A DNA stretch of 64,000 nucleotides from Halisarca cf. caerulea (lineage: Eukaryota > Porifera > Demospongiae > Chondrillida > Halisarcidae), in contig CAUJGJ010000135.1 in assembly GCA_963170055.1 (NCBI GenBank), forward strand, positions 858,001 to 922,000, read 5' to 3'. Below the pieces are notes generated by a model. It was given only the letters and a program-made list of their open reading frames with translations. It searched no databases and was not told the DNA's origin. Made by a program: the position numbers and the translations under genes. Within the stretch, counting starts at the first letter, position 1. The number at the start of each line of letters is the position of its first letter. Below, in pieces: positions 11,452 through 22,828 of the stretch.

Positions 11452-11692
11452 AGCTTAAGAAGCATTTTAGAAAGGGAAGAGAAGGTGACTTTTGCGACAT
11501 TGCGCTGTTTCACCGAGGTTGGAGAAATACTTGCCTAGCCTGAAAGGAAGATGTCCAGTGATTATCCTATTTCTTACCTTCGTGGGATCACAAGATACTG
11601 TTGTTTCCGAAAATTGCTTGGGGAAGAAGTTTTAATCAGGTATTTAGGCAGCCTGGACGACCAAAAAAATATTTTTTTGCTTATAACTATAG
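11452..11692. other. Intron fragment of a dispersed repeat
   Basis: The stretch with AAGGTGACTTTTGCGACATT (near 11483) resembles sequence near 23385 and 42985, so it belongs to a repeat family present at least three times in the window. No gene is recognised. Confidence 0.45.
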
Positions 11693-11809
11693 CGGGGGCG
11701 CCAGAACCAGTCTGGCAGGTCAGGGCAAATTTTCATCAACATGAGTATTTTGAAATTTGACATAAAATACATAGAATCAAAGAAAAATGAACCGTTGGCA
11801 TCATGCATA

Positions 11810-11817
11810 TGACGTCA
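11810..11817. promoter_or_regulatory. CRE palindrome upstream of hAT transposase
   Basis: TGACGTCA, the full CREB/ATF site, stands 40 bp before the transposase ATG inside the element. It could be part of the element's own promoter. Function is inferred from position and consensus only. Confidence 0.4.
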
Positions 11818-11857
11818 TGCCAAACCGCGGGCATTGTTTTATTAGTACTGAGTAAAG

Positions 11858-13983
11858 ATGGCTGAACGTTTGCCTGTAAAGTTCCATCCTCCTAAGAACT
11901 TCTCGTTTCCTGTGCGTTCGTTTGGGTCGAAAGGGGAGAAGCGTTCGTTCAGAGCTGAGTGGTGTGTGAAGTATGATTGGCTTCACTACGATTTAGTTGA
12001 TGGCGCTGCTTTCTGCCACCTTTGCATGACAGTGGAATTTGAGAAGAAGTTTTTAGCCAGTACGAAGCGCAACCCGGCGTTCATCACCAGAGGATTCACA
12101 AATTGGAAGGATGCGACCACTGCGTTCAGCACACATTTGAGTAGCCAGTGTCACAAAGAAGCTGTCGAGATAAAAGAGATACAAAAACGGAATGGAGATA
12201 TTGCTGAAAAACTCAGTAAAGAGCACGAACGGCGAAAGACTGAAAATCGAGCCATGTTCAGGAGAATTCTTCAAAATGTGCGTTTTCTTGCTCGCCAGGG
12301 TTTATCCCTCAGGGGACATGGAGAAGGTGCTGACAGCAATTTTACTCAACTGTTGCGATTATGAGCCTTTGACGCACATGCTGTGCCGACGTGGATGGAG
12401 AAGAAAACTGATAAATAAATGTCAAGTGACATCCAGAATGAATGTTTGGAGATCATGGCCCTCAGCATCCTCCGACAGATAAGTGCTAGCATTGTTAAGA
12501 GTGTTTTTTTTTGTGTACGGACATTGTGAACAAGGAACAGTTCATAGTCTGCATACGTTGGGTGGATGAAACACTCACAGACCATGAAGATGTCATTGGA
12601 GTGTACAACGTAGACACTATTGACGCTAACACCCTGACAGCAGCCATTCGTGATGTGCTGTTATGCATGAGTTAGAAAATAACCCAGTGTCGTGGTCAGT
12701 GTTATGATGGCGCCTCCAATATGGCCGGCAGTAAGCGTGATGTTGCTGCCCAGCTGCTGAACTTTTAACTCTTTTAACTCACTGCTATGGCCACGCTTTA
12801 AACCTTGCAGTTGGCGATGCCATGAAACAGAGTAAAGTTTGTCGTAATGCACTAGACACTGCATATGAGGTTAGCAAACTATAATACAGTTTTCACCAAA
12901 GCGGAATGCTGCCTTTGATCACATCAAGGTAGAGAATCAAGCTGAGGAGGAATCTGGGCCAAGCCTTGGCATTCGTTCATTCTGCCCAACAAGATGGACT
13001 GTTCGGGGAGATGCTATTGAGAGCATCATTGACAACTACGACACTTTGAAAAGGCTGTGGGAGGAGTGCCTTGAGACCAAACTTGACCCAGATGTAAAGG
13101 GCCGCATCATTGGTGTACAGGCACAGATGCTGCACTACAGCACCCTTTTTGGTCTTCTACTGAGCAAGAAAATACTAAAGATAACTGATAACCTGAGCCG
13201 CACTCTGCAGAAGCAGGCAATGTCAGCAGCTGAGGGACAAACTGTCACCGAGTTGACAGTACATACACTGAAAGCAATGCGTACTGAAGAGTCCTTCACT
13301 TCATTTTTTGAACTTGTCGACCATTTCCGCAAACAAACTGGAACTGATATTCCAGTGCTTCCTCGAAAGAGGAAAGCTCCTCAGTGGTATGAAATCGGCT
13401 CTGAGGAAGGGTACCACAGCCCTAATGTGGAAGTTCACTATCGCCAACTGTACTATGAAGCACTGGACCTTGCTGCAACATGCATCACCAATCGCTTTGA
13501 TCAACCAGGTTATGTGATGTACAAAAACCTTGAAAGTCTGCTTCTAAGTGCTACAAATGGCCAAATAAATGATCAAGATCTTTATGCTGTAACAGCATTC
13601 CACAAAGATGATTTTGATCGATCTCTTCTGTCAGCTCAGCTGCAGAATCTTGGCACATGGTTTGTGGAGAAGAAGATGGAGAGTGTGTCACTTGGAGAAT
13701 GTGTGGCATTCCTTAGAACCCTCTCACATCATCTAAGTCCCTTTTCAGTGAAGTATGTCGTCTTGTTCACCTGATCCTGATTATGCCAGCCAGCAATGCT
13801 GCAAGTGAGCGAAGCTTTTCAGCCATAAGATGCCTAAAGACCTACCTTCGTAGCACAATGCGTCACAGCAGACTTAATCATGTAATGTTGCTCAACATCA
13901 ATCGAGAGAAGGTAGACTATCTCGACCTTGATGACATTGCAGACCAGTTTGTTCAGGGTAGTGAACATCGCCTTCGCCAGTAA
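11858..13983 (+). pseudogene. hAT transposase with TTF zinc finger, multiply frameshifted
   Basis: The start ATG at 11858 opens a 168-codon frame. It contains a TTF-type finger (tryptophan and cysteines of W-C near residue 35, then C-H-L-C, then F-x-NWKDA and H-x4-C-HKEA), the DNA-binding part of this hAT subgroup. Frames then break at about 12364, 12500 and 12670. The catalytic-domain stretch GQCYDGASNMAGS is recognisable near 12702. A 242-codon frame (13046-13774) covers the central domain. The C-terminal dimerisation domain (PASNAASERSFSAIR, 13783-13983) is intact but in another frame. ZMYM1-like host proteins share this architecture, but the terminal repeats mark this as a transposon. At least four lesions exclude an active enzyme. 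Confidence 0.88.
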
Positions 13984-14325
13984 TTTGGAAAATTTAAAGC
14001 AAGTTAACTCTGACTTGAACACTGCATATTTTTTGGATTGTATCACCCCTTTCTTGCATTATACATATGATTTTGTATTGTTTGTGTTATGCACTTTACA
14101 GAAGTTATGATGGAAAATACAGACCAGCACAATACATTGTTCAGTATTATTATGTGTTCATATTATAACCTCAGATATTGACTGAAGAGGAGAATTGCAT
14201 AATATAGAATATGCATAATAATGTGTACAGTTTGACTAACATGCAGGAAAGCTTTGTATTTCTGACTGAAAATAAGTAAAAATATTTTCTGCAGGACTGA
14301 TGTAAATGTGCTTCTGGCGCCCCTG

Positions 14326-15000
14326 TATTGGTACCGTAACGGTGGTTATTGCATATTCCCCAAACGTTTTTCCAATGGTCCACTACTTGCCCTATCTTCT
14401 AATGTTGGTTTCATGGGAATCCGTAGGGATGTTCTGTTCAGGCTAAGCCAATTAAAATGTGTTAAAAACTACAGTGTATTCAAAGCTCATTCTCTACCTT
14501 TAGGAAACAGATACCGATATAGTTATGCCTGCAAAGCAATGAACATAATGTGTTCTACTTTCATATAATAAGCAAACTAGAATGACACCGCTAAGGATTC
14601 GGAAGAAATGATCAAGAATTTGAGTAACTATTTTACAACGGCCATTATAGCATTTATCCTACAGTTGGTTATAAATACCCTGTGTAATGTTACCATGCGA
14701 AGAATACAATTCGTGATATTCATTCGAAGCTAGGGCTGAGTTCGTTAGAAGTTATGGCAAAGTCGTTCGAAGTTAGAGTGAAGTTCATTCAAAGTTTCAC
14801 ATACTTTGGTAAAAGTTTGCAAGAAGCTCCCCCAAAGCCCGAAGCAAAGTTTGATATACTTTGGTAGAGGTTTGCACAAAGTTCGATGGAAATTCATTCA
14901 AAGTTTGAAGGAAGTTTGCTCGACTTTTTTTGCAAAGTTTGCTTCAAAATGGTAAGAGATTTTCCGAACCTACTGTATACCAGCAGAAACACTTGAGATT
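14326..15000. other. Intron, AAAGTT-rich low-complexity tract
   Basis: From about 14730 to 14945 variants of CAAAGTTTG, GAAGTT and CATTCGAAGTT recur at short irregular spacing. It looks like a decayed simple tandem repeat. No gene is recognised in the interval. Confidence 0.45.
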
Positions 15001-15009
15001 TAAACCTAC

Positions 15010-15126
15010 CTAAACATCTTGTGTTCCCAATCAGAGAGTATCCTCTGTTGCAGGAACAGGTGTAGCTCCCTTCTGTATTCGTACAGTGGTGGTCACAAGG
15101 ACTAGACTCTGTGCATTCATCAATGT
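15010..15126 (-). CDS. EGF exon 10
   Basis: A 117-bp phase 1-1 exon encoding [21 protein letters not shown] and GNTRCLG, with all six cysteines. The donor is GTAGGTTT. It lies between the hAT element (11.7-14.3 kb) and the pogo-like MITE (15.2 kb), and its introns are not close copies of the left-hand units. Confidence 0.75.
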
Positions 15127-15234
15127 CTGTAGCATTAAAATTGGTAATAATAGTTTTAATGTTCAGTTATGCATTCAACAATTGTGATTGACAGCAACCA
15201 AGAAGGGAATGCAAATACAATAGAAATACTATTA

Positions 15235-15758
15235 CAGTGCAGTCCACTTAATTCAAATCCGCTTCATTCGAATATTCGCTTAATCCAAAGAAAAGGAAAT
15301 ATCCCTATATGTTGTCCATACTAAAATGCTAATGAGCAAAATCTTTTATTTCAAAAAATGGCTATCAAGTTAGTGACTACGTTATCAGACTTCACTAACT
15401 CAAACTGTCAAACCAGAGATCTAAATGTCTTTATTTGAGATAAATTATTGAATATTAGCTTTAAACATTCAGTAAAACAGTCATTTTTAAGACCCGAAGC
15501 TAGCTAACCTAAAGGTGGCCATTTTTATATGATGTCATTTCAACTCGGGCGCTTACAGAAAACATCTAGAGCCCGTAGTGACAGTCTGCTAACTCTGCAT
15601 GCTAAGCCTTGTACACTAGCTGCCTTTATTCTTATATTTAGAACTTTGCTGTATTCTTGAAGGAAATTCGAATTATGTGAAATTCAGATAATCCAAATTT
15701 CGCTTATTTCAAACTCCAGAGCCTGGATTCTGAGATTCGATTTAGGTGGACTACACTG
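15235..15758. mobile_element. Pogo/Tigger-like MITE
   Basis: The ends CAGTGCAGTCCACTTAATTC and the inverted CAGTGTAGTCCACCTAAATC are about 80 percent alike, and a TA flanks each side (15233-15234 and 15759-15760). The 524-bp element has no transposase. CAGTG-type ends with TA duplication are typical of pogo/Tigger elements of the Tc1/mariner superfamily. It lies in the intron upstream of EGF exon 10. Confidence 0.85.
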
Positions 15759-16552
15759 TACAATAATGACAACAACAGACAAAGTCCTAATTAAAGAAGC
15801 CACAGGGCCTATACATATATAATGAAATGAAACACATGGTACCGTCAATACAATAGGTCAACATCATAGAAAAGAGCAAATTGATTGAGGGTGTCTAGGA
15901 TAGACATAGCATTACCCAGTTAAATCATCACTGACAATCATTGCATGAATCAGGAAATTGGGTGTGGGAAATGTCCATGCTAATAGTAGGTGTGAATTTT
16001 AAGTAGATTTTGGAAGGTTTTTTTTTGAGCTTATGTGTTCCTACCAAGGATTACTAAACACTTTTTGTTAAAGAACAACATTTGATCTCTAAAATGATAA
16101 CCACTTCAGAGGCTTTACATTATTTGAGAAGATAATACCAAAGAAATATGACCAGTTTACTGAGTCCTACTTGAAACCCAAATCAGTTGGCAAAGATTTT
16201 GAAGGACAGTAGCACCCCAAGACGGTCATTTTTGCATTTTATTCCTGGACGGTTATAAATTCCTTGTGTGGGCGTTTTCTATTCTCTTCAAAAGCGCCAC
16301 CATGAGTACATACCCCAAGTACACTGGGTACAGGCCATGTACACCGGTGTACATGGCCTGTATTTCATTTCGGGGTATTTCAATTCTCAGAACCGAATCT
16401 CTGTCTGAAATCTCTGTACTAAAGGGTATTGATTTTTTTTTGTCACCTACTGGCATGCACGTGAGTAGTAAGTGGATGCCTGTGGGGTGGCATGCAGCAG
16501 GGGTGTCACCCTATCTTTATAATTCATGACCACTGCATATATTATGTCACCA
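15759..16552. other. Intron with part of a dispersed repeat
   Basis: CATTTTTGCATTTTATTCCT (16227) and the following GGACGGTTATAA recur at 43561, so at least 35 bp belong to a repeat family. Near 16328 TACACCGG/TGTACATGGCC forms a short hairpin. No gene is recognised. Confidence 0.4.
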
Positions 16553-19069
16553 CGCACAATTCTGCTGAGGCCTGGGAACGCCTATTCTTGTTTCCTAGGC
16601 GTTGTCTCCTGGCCCCCAAGAGGGGCGGGCGTCGCAGAAACTTGGCCACCCAGGTTAAGCAGGCCCTATTAGAAGAGGTGGAGCCTTCCAATCCCTCTAC
16701 TGCCCCAACTAGACCTGTTAATATGACCAATTTTGCAGCCAGAGTTTCTTCCAAACTAGAACAGGGAGACTTTAGGGGAGCAGTTCGCATCGCTAGCTCT
16801 AAGGATACCTTTTGTATACCTGATGAGCGCTCCTTCAAACTCCTCAGGGAGAAACACCCTCCTGCTAAACCAAATGCTTCATTTCCTGACCTGACTGCAT
16901 CCGATACTCCTCCTCCAATCGTATCTCCCATTACTGTCAGGAAAGCCATTCAATCTTTTCCGGCAGGATCTGCAGGAGGCCATGATGGCCTCCTGCCTCA
17001 ACACTTGAAGGACCTCATTTCATCTTCATCACAGATGAGTCCTTCTGCACTCCTTGTGGCCCTCACCAATTTTGTGAACTTAGTTATCTCAGGTAAGGTA
17101 CCCACAGCAGCCCATGCCTTCTTTTTCGGAGCTAACCTGATTGGCTTAAATAAGCCTGATGGGGGTATTCGCCCTATAGCTATTGGGTCTACACTACAGA
17201 GGTTAGCAGCCAAATGTTTGTGTACAAATGTTAAAGAAGAGATGAGTGCTCTATTGTCTCCAAATCAACTGGGATTTGGTACTGCCATGGGTGGTGAAGC
17301 CACAATACATGCTGCCAGGTCCTATCTAAGTGGAATACAAGAAGGGAACTTGATGTTAAAACTAGACTTAAATTCAAGAATGCCTTCAACAGCATTCACC
17401 GAGACCACATGCTTCATGAGGTCTTAAAGAAAGTTCCTGATGTTTTCCCTCTTGCCCATTCCACCTACTACCAACCTTCGTTCTTTGGCAACTATGTAAT
17501 CCACTCCTATGAGGGGGTGCAGCAGGGTGATCCACTTGGTCCTCTGTTGTTCTGTGTTGCAGTCCAAGATCTGATCCGTTCACTCTGCTCAGAGTTCTGT
17601 GTCTTTTATTTGGATGATGGTACTCTGGGGGGACCATTGGATGTAGTTTCATCTGATCTCCATCTATTGGAACAAATGGCTCACCAAATTGGACTGCAGC
17701 TCAACCACATAAAGTCAGAATCCATTTGCGTTGATGACACCACCAGATCCTCAATTCTATCCCTGTTCCCCTCTCTTACTGACACCCCACCTGAAGTGGC
17801 TACCCTCCTAGGTTCACCTATTGGTGGGATTGAGTCCATTGATGGTGTTATCAGAGACAAGGTTGATGATCTACGAACTCTTGGTGAAAGGCTAATACCT
17901 TTGCAAGCTCATGATGCTTTGTGCCTCTTCACAATGCATTTAGTCTTCCCAAGTTGCTCTACACAATTCGATCAGCCCCTTGCTTCCAGTCAGATCTCCT
18001 AGGGGACTTTGACAACTTGCAAAGATCACTTCTTGAGTCCATATGCAACATCAATCTAGTGGACTCAGCATGGCTCCAAGCTTCCCTTCCTGCTACATCT
18101 GGAGGTCTGGGAGTCAGGAGTGCAGTTATGCTGGCACCTTCTGCCTATCTGGCATCTGCTGAAGGCTGTGCTCACCTCTACCAGGCCCTCCTCCCCCTTA
18201 GAGACTCCACTCCCAGGATGCTGCAATCCGGGGTCATGCCCTCGAAGCTTGGTCTGCCATGCTCGCCTCTGAGGCTGATCCACCTACTGGTGCTGAGGCT
18301 ATCCTCCAGAGAAACTGGGATGGACCAGTAGTGAAGAGCCATTTCAACTCGCTTTTATCCTCTGCAGACCCTAAAGGGAAAACTCGGTTGTTAGCCTGTC
18401 AGCAAAAGGAGTCGAGTGCCTGGTTAAGTGCCCCTCCCACCTCAGCTCTCGGCCTCCGTATGGTAAATGATACTATACGAGTAGCTGTTGGTCGCCACCT
18501 AGGAGCTCAACTATGTGCTACTCATAGTTGTCCACACTGTGGTACGGAGGTAGATACCACAGGAGTCCATGGGCTTAGCTGTAGGAGAAGTGAAGGCAGG
18601 ATTCCATGCCATGCAGCACTTAACAACATTGTCCACCGGACACTCACAGCTGCCAACAACCCAGCAACTCTGAAGCCTCGAGGTCTCTGCCGTTTGGATG
18701 GGAAGCGACCTGACGGCCTTACCATCATCCCCTGGGCAAAGGGGTGAACCCTGGTCTGGGATGTCACATGCTGGGACTCTTTTGCGCCCTCCAACATACG
18801 CATGTCTTCATCTCGGGCTGGGTCGCTTGCTGATCACGCTGCTGAAAGGAAGAGGTCATTGTATGAGGAGCTATCTATCACACACATCTTCCAACCAATA
18901 GCATTTACTGGAGTATTTGGCCAGGATGCCCTTGATTTCTTTTATGATCTTGCACAAAGATCCCGCTGCATTACGCATGATCCCCTCCCCTATTTGAAAC
19001 TCTGTCAAAAAATCAGTGTTTGTATGCCAAATTTCAATGCTGTATCAAGTAATGGCTGTTGTACTGTGT
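16553..19069 (+). pseudogene. YLDD-type retrotransposon, copy A (5'-truncated)
   Basis: Similarity to copy B begins near 16553 with the AEAWERLFLFPRR stretch; the N-terminal finger is missing. Reverse transcriptase blocks follow: SAGGHDGLLPQHL, GGIRPIAIGST, KLD with NAF after a frameshift near 17371, VQQGDPLGPLLF (17515) and the catalytic FYLDDGTLGG (17606). Further frameshifts fall near 17930 and 18250. The C-terminal part has a CCHC knuckle (CPHC, HGLSC) and a nuclease-like block RLDGKRPDG ... WDVTCWD, interrupted by TGA at 18745. It ends at 19069 before an AT microsatellite. It is a non-LTR type element by its lack of protease, RNase H and integrase; family name not assigned. Confidence 0.88.
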
Positions 19070-19144
19070 GAATTATATTTTTATGTGATGTCTTTTCTGT
19101 TGTTTTTTTTTTCCTTTTGCTTTCTTGCTGCTAAAATAATAATG

Positions 19145-19146
<2 letters not shown>

Positions 19147-19217
<71 letters not shown>
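19147..19217. repeat. (AT)n microsatellite between copies A and B
   Basis: About 70 bp of almost perfect AT dinucleotides follow the 3' end of copy A and directly precede the 5' region of copy B. The AT tract may be the tail of copy A or the insertion target of B. Confidence 0.95.
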
Positions 19218-19220
<3 letters not shown>

Positions 19221-19469
19221 GTATATGATGATGATGATTGATAAGATGGCTGCCAGGTGACGACTGGGTCTGATTCCTAAAAGATTTGGTAGCGCCACAG
19301 AGAAAGTGATCGCTTCGGATTTGATTTCATCTTTGGAATTTTCTGTTATTAGCGCTTACACCAAGCCTCTATTTTAGAATTGATGAGATTGATACTTTTA
19401 GTGACTGTAGTTTCCAGTTTCACCCTTCTCCGAGTCTCTCATCAGCTGTCGGATAGGTGCGAGCGTGGA

Positions 19470-22321
19470 ATGCCACGTTCGGCTGTGTTGAAGGCTCCGT
19501 GTTCTGCTTGTATGATAGATCTGCAAGTGCGCCAGGATGGTAATATCAGAATTCATGGTCCTGTGTCTTCGCGATGTCCTGGCTCTAAACAACCTCCGCC
19601 CACGCCAAGTCCCTTGCAGGATCATCCACGGACTTCGACACAGCTGATCATCGGCCCACCGAGCCCGCCGAGCATCTCTTTGAACCCTGGAAGAGACAAT
19701 GTGAAGATCATTAAGAGAATACCCCGTCCAGTGCGTGACATTGCTGCGAGAAGACTGTCCGACATTCTTAGCGATGTCTGCTCGCATAGCAACAAAGAAG
19801 CATGGAACCGTTTCTTCCTTTTTGGTCGGAGATGTCTTTGTGCCCCTTCGAGAGGTGGAATCAAGCGAAATCTAGCTACCTTTGTCCGACGCTCGCTAGA
19901 TACGGAGGTGGAAAAGATACGGAGGTAGATAGTCATCAACATCCCATAGCCAGCACTTCTAGAAGCCCTCTTGAACAGTTGGGTGCACGTGTAGCTGCTA
20001 GGTTAGAAGAAGGAGATTTTAGAGGTGCCATCAGAATTGCCAGCTCCAACGAAAGTTTTGCACCAGTGAACAGCCATACATTGGAGCTACTCAATGAAAG
20101 ACATCCACCTCGTTACCCGAATTCCAAAAATCCCCCAGAGTCTGCTAAGAACACCTGCTGTTCGATCGAAGTTACTTCATCTGAAGTGCTTGCTGCCATA
20201 CATTCTTTCCCTGCAGGTTCAGCAGGGGGCCCTGACGGTTTGAGACCACAGCACTTGAAGGATGTTGTCACTAGCAGGTCAGGTTCAGGAGCTAGTCTGT
20301 TATTGGAGGCCCTTTGTTGTTTTGTGAACTTTGTGATTAAAGGTGAAGTGTTGGAAGACGCCAGACCATTTCTCTTTGGAGCTTCCTTGGTTGCCTTGTC
20401 GAAGTCAGATGGCGGGGTGAGACCAATTGCCGTGGGATGCACTTTGAGACGACTAGTGGCTTAATGTGCCAGTGGTTCAATTCGCTCGGCAATGGGTGAA
20501 CTCCTCTCTCCCCTTCAAGTTGGATACGGGACCCCTTCAGGAGCTGAAGCTGCAGTTCATGCAGCTCGCACGTATCTCTCCAATATGCAACATAACCAGC
20601 TAATGCTTAAAGTGGATTTCCACAATGCTTTCAACTCCATCAGGAGAGATTCTGTACTACATTCAGTCCTCAAATACATCCCGGAGCTATATCCATTGGC
20701 TGCAGCTGCATATGGTAATCCAACATTACTGTTTTTTGGAAACTCTATGGTGGAATCAGTCGAGGGTGTCCAGCAGGGTGATCCACTTGGTCCATTGTTC
20801 TTCAGCTTAACCATCCATCATCTTCTTAATCAATTATCTTCAGAATTTAAAGTATTTTACTTGGATGACGGTACCCTTGGAGGCACCATTGAAGAAGTTG
20901 TAAATGATCTGGGGATGTTGGAAGGAGTTGCAGATACTCTGGGGCTAGTCCTAAATCATCGGAAAACCGAAGTTGTCAGTAACAATGAGGCCATCAGGAG
21001 AGCCATGCTGGCAGTACACCCCGACTTGAAATGTGTAGATCCAGCAGATGCTTGTCTCCTAGGATCACCTATTGGGGGTGACCAATCAATAGATTGCTCT
21101 CTGTCAGCGAAGTTGAGGTCTTTGGAAATATTGGGTGAGCGACTTACTTTACTGCATTCCCAAGACGCCCTGTGCCTTCTTCGGAATGTCTTCTCTCTTC
21201 CGAAAGTTTTATATGTCCTGCGCACAGCACCCTGCTTCCAATCCTCTATCCTTTCTGATTTAGATAGCTTGCAGCGATCTTTACTAGAAGAAATATGCAA
21301 CATCCGCCTGACTGAGGAAGCGTGGCTTCAAGCATCTTTGCCAATCAGTGCAGGAGGCCTTGGGATCAGGAGTTTTGTAAGCCTGACACCTTCAGCTTAT
21401 CTAGCATCTGCCGCTTGCAGCTCTAATGTTTCAAGGAAAATCTTGCCCAGCTCCATGCGTAATATTCCCACCCCATTAATGTCTAATGCCCTGACCATTT
21501 GGTCTCTTGGCCATACAAGCGTTCCTCCCTCAGATACAGATGCTATGAAACAAAAGTCTTGGGACATACCAATTGTCAAGGCCACCATCGCTAAGCTACT
21601 CAATGACACCATACCTCAGGACAAAGGAAGATTGCTAGCAGTGCAGAGGAAGGAAACAGGGGCATGGCTGTCAGCTCCACCAGTGTCTAGCCTGGGATTA
21701 AGACTGGAAGATGATGCAGTAAGAATTGGTGTAGGTTTGCGTCTGGGTGTTCCCTTGTGTAGTGCACATACGTGTACCTTATGTGGCAACCAAGTCGATG
21801 TGAAGGGAACCCCTGGTTTACACTGTCTTAAGAAACCAGGAGTCCATTCACGCCATACTGCATTGAATGACATCGTGAAAAGAAGCCTAGAGGCTGCCGA
21901 TATACCATCGATTCTTGAGCCCGTTGGTCTCTGCCGCTCTGACGGTAAGCGGGCGGATGGTGTGTCGATCATCCCTTGGAAACGAGGTCGAGCTGTTGCA
22001 TGGGATGTCACAGTATGGGATACCTTTGCTCCATCATATCTATCATTGGCAGCTTCGGGTGCTGCCTCCATTGCCAACCGAGCTGAATCCCGAAAAAAGA
22101 GTTTGTATCGTGAACTTACTCACACACATCACTTTGTTCCAATTGGCATAGAAACTCTTGGAGTTTTTGGGGGAGAGGCAATGATGTTTTTGAAGGAACT
22201 GGGGCACTGTATCAAATTGAAAACCTCGGATTCACAATCCATTATGTACTTATGCCAAAGAATCAGCATCAGTATTCAAAGATTCAACGCAGTGGCTGTA
22301 TTGTCGTGCTGTAATACGTAG
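19470..22321 (+). pseudogene. YLDD-type retrotransposon, copy B (nearly full length)
   Basis: The likely start is the ATG at 19470 (an in-frame ATG also lies at 19380). An N-terminal C2HC finger (C-x2-C-x14-H-x6-C, 'CSACM', 'HG', 'SRC') is followed by a Pro-rich linker, then the EAWNRFFLF motif. A frameshift lies near 19905-19925 at a small duplication of GATACGGAGGT. A TAA stop sits at 20462 within otherwise continuous frame. The 609-codon frame from 20492 holds KVDFHNAFNS (residues 40-49), VQQGDPLGP (93-101), catalytic YLDD (123-126), knuckle cysteines 428, 431 and 445, and the PD-(D/E)XK-like block SDGKRADG ... WDVT (483-507). The knuckle's usual His is Pro (residue 441). Only two clear lesions make it the youngest-looking copy. 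Confidence 0.9.
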
Positions 22322-22492
22322 GCTTCAATATACGTTTGTGTATGTTGCTATGTAGTCTGTAGGTATATGTGTATTAATTTTGGTTGATGTAGGTGTACAT
22401 ATATATAGTGTAGAAAGATATGTGTATATTGTTTTGTTTTGTTTTCTTTGTGTCTGCTTTTCTTTTGGCCTTGTGTATACCTATGCTTAATG

Positions 22493-22594
22493 GATATATA
22501 TATATATATATATATAGCCAGTCAGGCTGTTGTGTACTCCCTGCAGTACAAGCCAGTCAGGCTGTTGTGTACTCCCTGCAGTACAAGCTAGTCA

Positions 22595-22652
<58 letters not shown>
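22493..22652. repeat. AT microsatellites around a 35-bp tandem repeat
   Basis: A short AT run (22493-22516) is followed by about two copies of a 35-bp unit beginning GCCAGTCAGGCTGTTGTG (22517-22596), then a longer AT run (22597-22652). The block lies 170 bp behind the stop of copy B and next to EGF exon 11. It may represent the tail of copy B joined to a pre-existing microsatellite. Confidence 0.9.
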
Positions 22653-22655
<3 letters not shown>

Positions 22656-22711
22656 CATATAATATATATATATACATGCACATCACCAGGAACACTTATA
22701 TTGAAACCTAC

Positions 22712-22828
22712 CTATACATCTTGTCCCCCCAATGAGAGAGTATCCAGAGTTGCAGGAACAGGTGTAGCTTCCTTCTGTGTTCGTACAGCTGTGGTCACAA
22801 GGCATGGACTCCATGCACTCATTAATGT
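22712..22828 (-). CDS. EGF exon 11
   Basis: A 117-bp phase 1-1 exon encoding a domain that starts DINECMESMPC and ends GGTRCIG. Asp-to-Asn at the third position still fits the calcium-binding consensus. The donor GTAGGTTT follows the final codon. It lies just downstream of the AT microsatellite behind retroelement copy B. Confidence 0.78.
   Translation of the reverse strand, partial: TLMSAWSPCLVTTAVRTQKEATPVPATLDTLSLGGQDV

Larger units (their letters stand above)
11693..14325 (+). mobile_element. hAT DNA transposon, decayed
   Basis: Inverted ends CGGGGGCGCCAGAA (11693) and TTCTGGCGCCCCTG (ending 14325) match at 13 of 14 positions and enclose a broken hAT transposase. Length and ends fit the hAT superfamily, which cuts and pastes DNA and normally makes an 8-bp target duplication. 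The 8 bp on each side (AACTATAG and TATTGGTA) do not match, so the duplication has decayed or the edges are slightly off. The element is inserted antisense in an intron of the EGF gene. A similar end stands alone at 25112. Confidence 0.88.

Noticed and set aside
16553..22321. Interpretation of copies A and B as an endogenous retrovirus or LTR element
   Set aside because: No LTRs, protease, RNase H, integrase or envelope-like part; RT block order and the C-terminal knuckle plus nuclease-like block fit non-LTR elements.
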